Source: Litorimonas sp046250185
GTDB lineage: Bacteria; Pseudomonadota; Alphaproteobacteria; Caulobacterales; Maricaulaceae
Length of the DNA stretch: 64,000 nt
Reading direction: 5' to 3' (one strand)
Assembly: GCF_046250185.1 (NCBI RefSeq)
Contig: NZ_CP176469.1
The notes under the pieces are model-generated. The model had not been told where the DNA came from, ran no database searches, and saw nothing but the letters and a program-made list of their open reading frames with translations. Positions 52,074 to 60,505 of this stretch are shown one piece after another (the first letter of the stretch is position 1; the number at the start of each line of letters is the position of its first letter). Position numbers and translations under genes: made by a program.

Positions 52074-53498
52074 TTAGCTTCGGCTCTCTTTATACGCCGC
52101 CAATGCGCGTTCTCTCGCCTCTTTATGATCCACAATAGGCCTAGGGTAAGTCTCGCCGAGTTTGACCTTGGCATATTCCAGCACATTATCAGGGGCGTCC
52201 CACGGGCGATGGATGTATTTCTTTGGCATCTTCGCCAGCTCTGGTACATATTTGCGTACATAGTCGCCATTTGGATCAAATTTCTCGCCTTGGGTGAAAG
52301 GGTTGAAAATTCGAAAATAGGGCGATGCATCTGCACCGCTTCCCGCAACCCACTGCCAACTCGCCGCGTTCGAAGCAGGGTCAGCCTCCAGCAAACAATC
52401 CCAATACCAATCTTCGCCGTCCCGCCAATCGATCAACAAGTGTTTGATCAAAAAACTCGCGCAGACCATGCGAACGCGGTTATGCTGCCAGCCTGTTTGG
52501 TATAGCTCACGCATGCCTGCATCGACAAAAGGGTAGCCCGTCTGTCCGCGCTGCCAGCGCTTCAACCCCTCACGATTAACCTCCCACGGGAAATTGTCGA
52601 AATCAGACTTGTAATTTTCTGATGCCAGTTTGGGGTTGTGATAAAGAAGCACGTAAGAAAATTCTCGCCAACCGATCTCGGTCAAAAACTTGCGGGACGT
52701 ATATTCGTTGTCTTTGCAGGCATGCCAAATTTGACGGGGCGAAATTTCGCCATGCGCCAAATGTGGGGATAGACGCGATGTGCCGTTTTCTTTGTCAGGA
52801 CGATTGCGATCCTCCGCATAATCCTCAACGGGGCCGTCTAAAAAACTCTCAAGCCGGTCAGCTGCGCCCGCCTCGCCAACTGTCCAGTCATCCATCACCA
52901 TGTCCCGCCAATCTTGACCGTCAACATCGCCAGCCTCAACGTCTGGCAGGTCTTCAGTCTTGAGCGATTTGGCAAATCCGTTCAAAGATTTGGGCGCAGG
53001 TAGCGGATCAGACACATCAAGATAATCTTTGGCTGCCCGCCAATAGGGCGTGAAGACTTTATAATAGCCGCCCGATTTGGTCATGACCTTGAAGGGCTCA
53101 GACAGCAAGTTAGCGTTAAAACTTTCAGCAGTGAGGCCGCGCTCTTTCAAATCCGATTTAATGGCACTGTCGATCTCTCGACCGTCTTCCGTGTAGCGAC
53201 GGTTCCACATGACTGTATCCGCGCCAGACTGCTCAATCACATCATCTAAAATTTTAGCGGCTTCGCCGACGCGGATCAGGAGCTTGCCACCTTTGTCTGC
53301 AATATCTTTGCCGAGTTTTTCAAGGCTATGGTCAAGCCAAACGCGCTTGGCCGCTCCCATCTCTCGATCTCGATTGGTCTCATAGATATAGAGAAGGATG
53401 ATCGGTTGCCCCGTCTCATTTGCGTGAAACAAGGCAGGGTTATCGGTCAGGCGCAGATCGCGCCGAAACCAAACGATAATAGGATTTTTTTGGCTCAT
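52074..53498 (-). CDS. phrB: Deoxyribodipyrimidine photolyase (class I CPD type)
   Basis: 474 residues. N-terminal antenna domain starts IVWFRRDLRLTDNPALFHAN; the FAD domain contains TSRLSPHLAHGEISPRQIWH (about 241-260), then GWREFSYVLLYHNP and QTGYPFVDAGMRELYQTGWQ (about 330-350), with the conserved Trp residues in WYWDCLLEADPASNAASWQW. It repairs UV-induced cyclobutane dimers using visible light. The closely related cryptochromes are less likely, as the core repair residues are kept. No SOS box is seen upstream. Confidence 0.93.
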   Translation of the reverse strand: MSQKNPIIVWFRRDLRLTDNPALFHANETGQPIILLYIYETNRDREMGAAKRVWLDHSLEKLGKDIADKGGKLLIRVGEAAKILDDVIEQSGADTVMWNRRYTEDGREIDSAIKSDLKERGLTAESFNANLLSEPFKVMTKSGGYYKVFTPYWRAAKDYLDVSDPLPAPKSLNGFAKSLKTEDLPDVEAGDVDGQDWRDMVMDDWTVGEAGAADRLESFLDGPVEDYAEDRNRPDKENGTSRLSPHLAHGEISPRQIWHACKDNEYTSRKFLTEIGWREFSYVLLYHNPKLASENYKSDFDNFPWEVNREGLKRWQRGQTGYPFVDAGMRELYQTGWQHNRVRMVCASFLIKHLLIDWRDGEDWYWDCLLEADPASNAASWQWVAGSGADASPYFRIFNPFTQGEKFDPNGDYVRKYVPELAKMPKKYIHRPWDAPDNVLEYAKVKLGETYPRPIVDHKEARERALAAYKESRS

Positions 53499-53549
53499 AT
53501 CTTATTTACGCACGAACCTAGATTTCGTGTCGAATTAATTGCGCGATAT

Positions 53550-55220
53550 TTAATTCAAATAGACGGCAGAAATATCGAACATATCCGCCATGACAGAGGC
53601 CGTCGTTGGCCAACGCCCTGCCCCCTTGCCGCGAATACGATACTCGTCGCCGTCAGAGAATTCAAAAATTGCATGCGCTTCTTCGCCGTCTGCTTGCGCA
53701 ATGAAATTATTGGGAGATAAATCGCGAAGTTCTAGCGTGGCAGAAAATCCATTTTTGTCACGCCAGACAGTTGCAACGCGCTTCATAATCCCCTTGGGCG
53801 GCTCATTTGGCGCAAAGTTCTCTATCGTTTCGCGTGGAATGTCATTCAAAGTCAGTTGTTCGCCAAATGCCAAAAGGGCAATCAACCTAATTTTGGCAGC
53901 TGCATCTGCGCCGCCAACATCAGCTGTGGGGTCTGCCTCGGCAAAGCCTTTATCTTGGGCTTCTTTTAAAGCTTCTGCGTAGGATTTACCTTTGTCCATT
54001 TCGCCGAGCATATAATTTGTCGTGCCATTTAGAAGGGCCTCGACGCGCGTAATTCTGCCCGCTTCGCGCAAACACATTTCCAGAACAGGCATGCCACCAC
54101 CTGCCGCGGAGGAAAAGAGCAGCTTCACATTATGCTTTGTTGCTAGATCAATGAGGTCTTGCCCGCCAGCTGCAATGGCTTGCTTATTAGCGGATACAAC
54201 ATGGACGCCCGCCTTCAACATATCTTCTGTCATTTTCAGCGCAGGGTCGATGGGGCCAGAGACATCGATAAAGATGTCAGGTTTAGCGTCAAACAAATCT
54301 TTGGCAGACGTTGTTAGCAGGGACGGCGCATAGCCTTGGTCGATATATTTGTCGACATTGCGCACCATGATTTTGACTAGGTCAAAATGCTGCGGATTCG
54401 CTTCGATCTGGCGGAACACGCCGCCGCCAACTATCCCGCAGCCTAACATCGCCACGCGGAGTTTCTTAACTTTAGGCGCAGGTGATAGCGGGCCTGTCTT
54501 ATCGCCGATTTTAGTGAAACGCGGGAGGCCCGGGCGACCCAAGCGGAACGTCATATTATTGGCTTTGGCAAACGCAAGAGCTTTGGGGGCAATAAGGGGC
54601 GCAGCTTTGACGGCGGCATCGTTATAGGAGATATGCTCATATCGCAGCGGCGCAGTGCCAGACTGCCTAGGATCACGATCATAGACGCCGTCGACATCTT
54701 TAAGCAGCACAGCTTCAACACCTAATTTATCAGCCACATAAAGTGCCGTGAGATCAGCCCCGCCTTGACCCAACAAGACAGGTCGATCTTTTTCGCCGAT
54801 CGCCACAAAGCCAGGCATAACGACAATATCATGGGCTTTAAGGTCAGCGAGTAGTTGGTCCGTATTCAGTCCGGTAAGCTCCGCATCCATATAGGAGCCA
54901 CGGCCAGTCAGCCCGAGGTCACGCGCTTGGCGGACAAAAGCGGGGGCGCCGATCCGTTCCAGCGCCAGAGCGAGCAAAGCGGCCGAACGCCGCTCTCCTA
55001 GTTGAAGCAATTCAGGGAGGTTTTTCGCTTGACCTTCTGGGCCGATATTTCGTGCTTCGGCCAAAAGGATATCCGTTTGATCGCTTTGCGCAGAGGTAAC
55101 AGCGACGACGTTTTGGCCCTGACGGTAATGACGATAAATCTCGGCTGCCGCACGCGTATAATCGTCTAGCGAATTTAAGACGCTATGGCCGAAATTTAGA
55201 ACGATGACAGGTACTGGCAT
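53550..55220 (-). CDS. Homoserine dehydrogenase with N-terminal aspartokinase-like domain
   Basis: 556 residues. The first 240 residues follow the amino-acid-kinase fold: GERRSAALLALALERIG (about 72-88), LLGQGGADLTALYVADKLGV (about 150-169) and LKDVDGVYDRDPR (about 174-186). The usual first motif KFGGTS is altered to LNFGHSVL, so kinase activity is doubtful. The C-terminal part (about 255-556) is a complete homoserine dehydrogenase: MLGCGIVGGGVFRQIE, VVSANKQAIA, LLNGTTNYMLGEM and GFAEADPTADVGG. There are no ACT regulatory domains, unlike ThrA of about 820 residues. It reduces aspartate semialdehyde to homoserine for threonine and methionine. A GGCGATCATCGCC near-palindrome lies 17 bases upstream. 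Confidence 0.9.
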   Translation of the reverse strand: MPVPVIVLNFGHSVLNSLDDYTRAAAEIYRHYRQGQNVVAVTSAQSDQTDILLAEARNIGPEGQAKNLPELLQLGERRSAALLALALERIGAPAFVRQARDLGLTGRGSYMDAELTGLNTDQLLADLKAHDIVVMPGFVAIGEKDRPVLLGQGGADLTALYVADKLGVEAVLLKDVDGVYDRDPRQSGTAPLRYEHISYNDAAVKAAPLIAPKALAFAKANNMTFRLGRPGLPRFTKIGDKTGPLSPAPKVKKLRVAMLGCGIVGGGVFRQIEANPQHFDLVKIMVRNVDKYIDQGYAPSLLTTSAKDLFDAKPDIFIDVSGPIDPALKMTEDMLKAGVHVVSANKQAIAAGGQDLIDLATKHNVKLLFSSAAGGGMPVLEMCLREAGRITRVEALLNGTTNYMLGEMDKGKSYAEALKEAQDKGFAEADPTADVGGADAAAKIRLIALLAFGEQLTLNDIPRETIENFAPNEPPKGIMKRVATVWRDKNGFSATLELRDLSPNNFIAQADGEEAHAIFEFSDGDEYRIRGKGAGRWPTTASVMADMFDISAVYLN

Positions 55221-55236
55221 ATGCCCTCACTTTAAT

Positions 55237-55249
55237 GGCGATCATCGCC
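55237..55249 (-). promoter_or_regulatory. Near-palindrome upstream of the kinase-HSD gene
   Basis: GGCGATCATCGCC is symmetric about a central base and ends 17 bases before the ATG at 55220. It could be a repressor half-site pair or a small hairpin in the leader. Evidence is the symmetry only. Confidence 0.35.
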
Positions 55250-55346
55250 GTGTTTAATCAGCGTCCGCGTCTAAAGAGTAGGCTGCGGCAAGTCAATTAT
55301 TTGGCCAGGTAATTTGATGGTAGAAAAGTGCGCGGAAAAGAAGGTG

Positions 55347-56381
55347 CTAAAATGAAGGCATATTCCCCGTGGCAATCCACGGCACCGCAACGGCCAGAAC
55401 AATGCTAATGATAAGCCCAAAGAACAGACGCGCCATATCCATTGAAACATCCCTGACAGCCTCGCTGCGTGAACGAAGATCCGCGATATAGCTGATCGCC
55501 AGCTCGCGACCTGCAATCAATCCCATAAATACCCAAGTCGTAGACATCGGGATGTCGCTGATTTCTTTGAAGATAAACAAAATTGCCCCAAACATAAGGT
55601 CAACCAATATTGCGGCACGAATGTCTGTCGTATTCGTCTTGTTCAAGATGATCTTTTGAATTTTGCCGCCACGTGACGCAAAGACATAGGCCATCAATAT
55701 GACCATGGATACGATACCAAAGATCATCACCGTTGGATCAAAATATACGCTGACTGTCCCGTCTGCAGCTGTCGTTGTGACTCGCGGCATAAAGACGAAA
55801 ATATTGGCAAAATCCTGCGCAAGCCATTGCCACCAGAGAAACGCCGTTGAGAGCCATTGCGCCGTGACCCAGCCAATATGCATACGCTGCCCTTTAGTGC
55901 GGTCAATCCATCGTGACCAAACGCGAGCGATACATAAATAGACAAAGCCGCCTGCCACCAGAGCCACAACATAGCCAAGCGCAGATTTGGTTAGCATTTT
56001 GCCCAAAACACCCTCGGTCCCCACCCCGCCTGTCAAAGCAAAGACCGTCAGAACCAGAAAAGTCGTCGAGACGGGAATTCCGAACCGCGTTAGGAATAGC
56101 AAAACTGCGGCAGGCAGGACATGATACCACTGTATACCGACCTCGCTATAAGGCAGCTGATTAAGGCGGCCAAAGGCAATATCGCCGTCCTGCGTGTAAT
56201 ATCCATAAACCGTTACGGCGACCAGAATAGACGCTGCGTAGAGCCATAAGACCCACCAAGGTCGTTTGGCATTAGACGACAAAAAAGTCCCTAAGGTCTG
56301 AATGGCATCATTGGCCACGACCGAGTACGCCGCCAGCAAAAACCCAATGAGCGCTAATAGCTCAATGCCTGCAATTGTCAT
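55347..56381 (-). CDS. PiT-like (phosphate permease superfamily) membrane protein
   Basis: 344 residues with about nine helices. Two repeats resemble the signature pair of PiT phosphate transporters: VVANDAIQTLGTFLSSN (about 21-37) with FGIPVSTTFLVLTVF (about 99-113) in the first half, and LAQDFANIFVFMP (about 187-199) with SDIPMSTTWVFMGLIAG (about 280-296) in the second. Such inverted duplication argues for a transporter of the PiT fold; the substrate may be phosphate or another anion. It lies downstream of the SDR gene and upstream of the kinase-HSD gene. It is highly diverged, so function is tentative. Confidence 0.6.
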   Translation of the reverse strand: MTIAGIELLALIGFLLAAYSVVANDAIQTLGTFLSSNAKRPWWVLWLYAASILVAVTVYGYYTQDGDIAFGRLNQLPYSEVGIQWYHVLPAAVLLFLTRFGIPVSTTFLVLTVFALTGGVGTEGVLGKMLTKSALGYVVALVAGGFVYLCIARVWSRWIDRTKGQRMHIGWVTAQWLSTAFLWWQWLAQDFANIFVFMPRVTTTAADGTVSVYFDPTVMIFGIVSMVILMAYVFASRGGKIQKIILNKTNTTDIRAAILVDLMFGAILFIFKEISDIPMSTTWVFMGLIAGRELAISYIADLRSRSEAVRDVSMDMARLFFGLIISIVLAVAVPWIATGNMPSF

Positions 56382-56488
56382 GAAGAGTCCAGCCTTTGGG
56401 TCAAGTCGTTACGCGGATCAAACCGTGCCGCCGTGTTCCATGAGCTAGGCGATTTGTCTTTTCAAGTTTTTGTGAAGTACGATCAGTC

Positions 56489-57274
56489 TTAGCGCGGAGG
56501 CATCCGTGCGCCAGCATCCGTGCGGATATACTCGGCATTAATATAGCGGTGTTCACACATGAAATTGACGACTTGCGCATATTCCTCTGGTTGGCCGAAA
56601 CGCACGGGGAATTGAACATGGGCGCGAAGGTTATCCTTCACTTCGGGCTTCATTTGCTCATAGATCGGCGTTTCGTAAAAGCCTGGGAGGATTGTGTTCA
56701 CTCGAATACCTTCGCGCGCAAGGTCACGCGCCATCGGCAAGGCCATCGACAAGATTCCGCCCTTAGAACTGGCATAGGCGACTTGCCCGATCTGTCCGTC
56801 CTGCGCCGCCACCGAGGCCGTGTTGATCACAATACCACGTTCGCCGTCGGGCGCCACTGGTTCTAGCGTCATCATGCCTGCAGCAGATTTTGAGGCACAG
56901 AGAAATGAACCGATCAAATTGATATTAATAATGCGGATATAGGCCGCTGGGTCATGCGCAATAATTTGGCCCGTATCGCGTTTGCGCGCGACAGTTTTGA
57001 TCCCACCGCCAATACCAGCACAATTCACCATGATGCGCTCTTGACCAATAACGGCGCGCACAGCCTTAAATCCTGCATCAACAGAATCGTTATCAGCCAC
57101 ATTCACCTTGGCAAACACACCGCCAATCTCTTTGGCCACAGCTTCGCCGCCCGCCTCATTCATATCGAAAATGCCGACTTTTACGCCTTTAGCCGCCAAA
57201 CCGCGCGCCGTAGCTTCGCCGAGGCCTGATGCCCCACCTGTGACAATAGCAGATATATGTTCGTTCAATTCCAT
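56489..57274 (-). CDS. Short-chain dehydrogenase (HSD10/3-hydroxyacyl-CoA type)
   Basis: 261 residues. The NAD-binding motif TGGASGLG (about 12-19), NCAG (about 84-87) and catalytic Ser/Tyr/Lys in NTASVAAQDGQIGQVAYASSKG (Tyr about 168, Lys about 172) are intact. The pattern resembles HSD17B10/FadB2-like 3-hydroxyacyl-CoA dehydrogenases of fatty-acid or steroid side-chain oxidation. It is divergent from tetR-plsC-lplT across 277 bases that carry a 14-bp palindrome, so it may be under the same regulator. Confidence 0.87.
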   Translation of the reverse strand: MELNEHISAIVTGGASGLGEATARGLAAKGVKVGIFDMNEAGGEAVAKEIGGVFAKVNVADNDSVDAGFKAVRAVIGQERIMVNCAGIGGGIKTVARKRDTGQIIAHDPAAYIRIININLIGSFLCASKSAAGMMTLEPVAPDGERGIVINTASVAAQDGQIGQVAYASSKGGILSMALPMARDLAREGIRVNTILPGFYETPIYEQMKPEVKDNLRAHVQFPVRFGQPEEYAQVVNFMCEHRYINAEYIRTDAGARMPPR

Positions 57275-57481
57275 GGGACAATCCTCTATTTACATAATCG
57301 AGGCAACCTAATGCGAGCATAGCAGGAGGCAAGACAAAATGGTTGATACAGCCAGTTTTATGGGTGCGGCTGACTTACGCTTTCCTTCAGGCACCAAGTC
57401 TCTCTTATTTGATTTTACCTATGGTGGTTAAACGATCACTTTTGCTTGACTTTTATTCTGACTATAGGTATTGCAAAGATT

Positions 57482-57495
57482 AGTGATTAATCACT
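57482..57495. promoter_or_regulatory. Palindromic operator candidate for the TetR regulator
   Basis: AGTGATTAATCACT is a perfect 14-bp palindrome in the divergent region between the SDR and tetR genes, 57 bases before the tetR ATG. A TATAAA box follows about 20 bases downstream, so the palindrome would overlap the -35 region of a tetR promoter. The half-sites do not fit the FNR spacing. Confidence 0.55.
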
Positions 57496-57551
57496 TTATG
57501 CTTGCTTGGTATAAATATTAAGCGGCGTAAACATTGGTAGAAAGTAGGGAT

Positions 57552-58151
57552 ATGAAAGAGATCGTATCAGATGAACGCGGCGTCATTGCGGCGGCTGGCA
57601 CAGGGAAAGCCCGCATCGAACGGGCCGCCCTCACCTTATTCTCGGAAACCTCTATTGACGGCGTATCAACCAAATCAATCGCAACTCTGGCTGGGGTGAG
57701 CGAGGGGCTGCTCTACAGGCACTTTAAAAGCAAAGACGATTTGGCGCGGCAGATGATGCTGACGATCCACAATGATCTGACCTATTTGATCCATTCGGCC
57801 TATGATCTCTATCTCGAAGAGGCCGTGGCGCATATCGTGGAAAACTATTGTGCGTTAGCAGATGAGGACTGGGCCTTGTTTCGCTACCATATCCTACACC
57901 TCCACCGCTTCCCCGGCCTATCTAACACACCCACGCAAAACCCCCTCGGGGCCGCAACGCAGTTGATCGCCAAGGCACAGAATGAGGGCACAATCGCCTC
58001 AAAAGAGCGTCCCGAAGTCCTTGCGGCCATGGCACTTGGCGTTGTGCTAAGCGCAGCACAAGCCAAAGTCTTGGGCGGTATTTCTGGCCCGTTATCAGAC
58101 CATAAAGACCAATTTATCAAGACGGTTATGGCTGTTTTGAACGTCGCGTAG
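57552..58151 (+). CDS. TetR-family transcriptional regulator
   Basis: 199 residues from the ATG at 57552; a TTG at 57534 is an in-frame alternative. The HTH is in DGVSTKSIATLAGVSEGLLY (about 35-54) followed by RHFKSKDDL, the TetR signature. The C-terminal ligand domain (about 70-199) is unlike any specific subgroup I can name; an acyl-CoA, lipid or drug ligand is possible. It heads an operon with plsC (9-base gap) and lplT, and it is divergent from the SDR gene, so it probably controls phospholipid or fatty-acid metabolism. Confidence 0.88.
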   Translation: MKEIVSDERGVIAAAGTGKARIERAALTLFSETSIDGVSTKSIATLAGVSEGLLYRHFKSKDDLARQMMLTIHNDLTYLIHSAYDLYLEEAVAHIVENYCALADEDWALFRYHILHLHRFPGLSNTPTQNPLGAATQLIAKAQNEGTIASKERPEVLAAMALGVVLSAAQAKVLGGISGPLSDHKDQFIKTVMAVLNVA

Positions 58152-58160
58152 GAGGCACTC

Positions 58161-58979
58161 ATGCGCTCGCTTATTTTCAATATATTTTTCTACACTGTGA
58201 CATTTCTATATGCTGTCACCTGCGTTGTTTTTTCTCTCTTGCCGGGACGTAAAATGATGATGGCGAGCTTGCGGCGTTATACAATCGTTATGACGTGGGC
58301 GATGCGCAATATCGCAGGTATCAAAGTCGAAGTTTTGGGTCGAGAGAATGTGCCGGATGATCAGGCCGTTATTCTTGCCGCCAAACATCAGAGCTATGGA
58401 GACGGCTTTGTGATTTTCTCGCAGTTTTTCGACATGTCTTTCGTGACAGGCAACCAACTCCTGAAAATTCCGCTCCTGCCACGTATTTTGGACAAGATGG
58501 ACGCTGTCGTCATCGATAGCTGCGGCGGATCGGACGTGCGTCAAGAGATGGAAGCGCAAGCCGCAGTCATTCGGGAGCAAGGCCGAAAAATCTTGATATT
58601 CCCAGAGGGTCACCTCTCACAAATCGGGACACAGCACCGCTACCGCAAGGGCGTTTGGCATCTCTATAATGATTTTGGCTGCCCGGTTGTGCCTGTCGCG
58701 AATTCACTGGGTCAGCGTTGGAACCAGATGGACTGGAAAAAATATCAAGGGCCCGCATTTATAGAGTTCTTAGACCCCATCCCGCCAGGCATGGAGAAAG
58801 AACCATTTATGGCCCTGCTGGAAGAGCGGATTGAGACGCGATCCAAAGCATTGCTAGACCGCGTCAATCTGGGCGCGTTAAACCCGGACGACATTGGAAA
58901 AACGGTCGAAAATGATGCCGCCCGTGCGAAACGGCTTGCAAGAGAGAGCGAAGCCGCCACAGTAGACCCAACCAAATAA
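58161..58979 (+). CDS. plsC: 1-acyl-sn-glycerol-3-phosphate acyltransferase (PlsC)
   Basis: 272 residues. An N-terminal membrane helix (about 5-27) is followed by the acyltransferase motifs: HX4D in AAKHQSYGDGF (about 72-82), a middle block LLPRILDKMDAVVID and FPEGHLSQIG (about 149-158), where the usual FPEGTRS is altered. It acylates lysophosphatidic acid to phosphatidic acid, at the inner membrane. AGGAGG precedes the ATG. It lies upstream of an lplT-like gene, the two-gene equivalent of E. coli Aas plus LplT. Confidence 0.9.
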   Translation: MRSLIFNIFFYTVTFLYAVTCVVFSLLPGRKMMMASLRRYTIVMTWAMRNIAGIKVEVLGRENVPDDQAVILAAKHQSYGDGFVIFSQFFDMSFVTGNQLLKIPLLPRILDKMDAVVIDSCGGSDVRQEMEAQAAVIREQGRKILIFPEGHLSQIGTQHRYRKGVWHLYNDFGCPVVPVANSLGQRWNQMDWKKYQGPAFIEFLDPIPPGMEKEPFMALLEERIETRSKALLDRVNLGALNPDDIGKTVENDAARAKRLARESEAATVDPTK

Positions 58980-59033
58980 TTATTCCACAGGCCAGACCAG
59001 GTCGCACAGAGGAAATAGGCACGGGGAAGTAAA

Positions 59034-60410
59034 ATGAGCTTAAAAATTGCTGGAAATTTGCTGACAAAGCGAACCTTTCTGCCTCTCTTCGTGCTGTTTC
59101 AAGCTGGTACGGTAAATGACAACGTGCTGAAGAACGCTTTGATCGCACTCGTCACCTATGCAGGCATGGTTTTGTTCTCAGACGACTTGCCACGCAACGG
59201 CCTAGTCGCGATTGCGGCCCTGCTTTTCACCCTGCCTTTTTTAATTCTTTGCACAATCGCAGGACAGATCGCCGACAAAGTCGATCGCGGTGTGATTTTG
59301 AAATGGATTAAACGTGCTGAGGTGTTGATTATGGTCGTCGCGGCGATCGGGCTATTCCTCCAAAACACCTATATACTAGCGCTTACTTTAGCATTGATGG
59401 GGGCGCAGTCTGCGTTTTTCTCTCCGACCAAAAATGCGGTTCTCCCACAATGGCTCAAAGATGATGAGTTGATTACAGCCAACGGTTTGATGAGTGGGTT
59501 TCAGTTTTTCTGCATCTTACTTGCCATGGTGCTAGGCATCCAAGTCGTGATGACGCATTTTAATAAAGCCACCATGGGATTTGATCCTGATATTTTTTGG
59601 ATCGGGCCTCGCTTGATCGCCGTCATTTTATTAGTGCTCGCCTTTATCGGCTGGTTTGCCGCCGAACGCGTGCCTACCGCACCGGCGCCAAAGCCTGACC
59701 TGAAAATCGACTGGAACCCGGTCACCTCCATCATCGGTGTATTAAAAACATCGTTCCAACATATGCCTGTCTTCCGCCCCATGCTCGGCATTGCGTGGTT
59801 TTACGGGTTTTCCAATGTCATGATTCTCGTCCTACCCGTCTTTGTGGCAGATGTGTTGAGATATGACGAGACTGTTTTGGTGATGATCCTCGTCGCCTCA
59901 ACGCTCAGCATCCTTATCGGGTCTTTACTCTGCCTCGTGCTGGCTCGAGGGAAGGAGGCGATGGGCTTAGTCTTGTTTGGCATTATAGGCGTGACGCTCT
60001 TTACACTCGATCTCTACCTCAATACAGAGCCGTCGGCGCGCACGACTTTGGCAGGTATGGAGGCCTTCAAGGCCGACCCTCAAACGCCGCGCTTCTTACT
60101 GGCCATCATGGGGTCTTCTATTTGCGCAGGGCTCTACGTCGTCCCATTACAAGCTATGGCGCAGCGACGCTCCCCCGTTGAGGTACGGGCGAGATTAATG
60201 AGTGCGGGCGCCGTTTTATTGAATGCTGCGGTCAATATTGTGACATTTGGCCTGATCGGTTTGAGCTTAAGCGATAAGATTGGCTTACCGCCAATGAAGC
60301 CCGCCACACCATTCTTGGCAGTCGTTATTATTTCAAGCATCGTGTCGGTCTACGCCATTCGTCGCTTCTTGCAAATGCGGCGGGCAGATGCGGCGAAAGT
60401 CCCACACTGA
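59034..60410 (+). CDS. lplT: LplT-like lysophospholipid transporter (MFS)
   Basis: 458 residues with 12 helices. NDNVLKNALIALVTY (about 28-42), then a DRGVILKWIKRAE loop and FFSPTKNAVLPQWL (about 125-138) match the LplT branch of the major facilitator superfamily, which flips lysophospholipids into the cytoplasm for re-acylation. Directly downstream of plsC, so a lysophospholipid-recycling pair is plausible. The 95 bases after it hold a CtrA-like site for the next gene. Confidence 0.87.
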   Translation: MSLKIAGNLLTKRTFLPLFVLFQAGTVNDNVLKNALIALVTYAGMVLFSDDLPRNGLVAIAALLFTLPFLILCTIAGQIADKVDRGVILKWIKRAEVLIMVVAAIGLFLQNTYILALTLALMGAQSAFFSPTKNAVLPQWLKDDELITANGLMSGFQFFCILLAMVLGIQVVMTHFNKATMGFDPDIFWIGPRLIAVILLVLAFIGWFAAERVPTAPAPKPDLKIDWNPVTSIIGVLKTSFQHMPVFRPMLGIAWFYGFSNVMILVLPVFVADVLRYDETVLVMILVASTLSILIGSLLCLVLARGKEAMGLVLFGIIGVTLFTLDLYLNTEPSARTTLAGMEAFKADPQTPRFLLAIMGSSICAGLYVVPLQAMAQRRSPVEVRARLMSAGAVLLNAAVNIVTFGLIGLSLSDKIGLPPMKPATPFLAVVIISSIVSVYAIRRFLQMRRADAAKVPH

Positions 60411-60445
60411 ATCTGCGACTTGAGCCTATAAAAAAACACCTGTAA

Positions 60446-60460
60446 TTAAGACTCCCTTAA
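60446..60460 (+). promoter_or_regulatory. CtrA-like binding site upstream of the IalB-like gene
   Basis: TTAAGACTCCCTTAA is a perfect TTAA-N7-TTAA, followed by C as in the Caulobacter CtrA consensus. It ends 45 bases before the ATG, and TATAGG at 60474-60479 could serve as the -10 element. The same pattern at 46140 inside astB shows that chance hits occur. Confidence 0.6.
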
Positions 60461-60505
60461 CCCCAATCGGGCGGTATAGGCGCATCGCACTTAGGAGCTG
60501 ACACA

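Noticed and set aside
57534..57551. TTG start for the TetR gene
   Set aside because: The ATG at 57552 is nearer the conserved protein and follows a purine-rich stretch; TTG remains possible.
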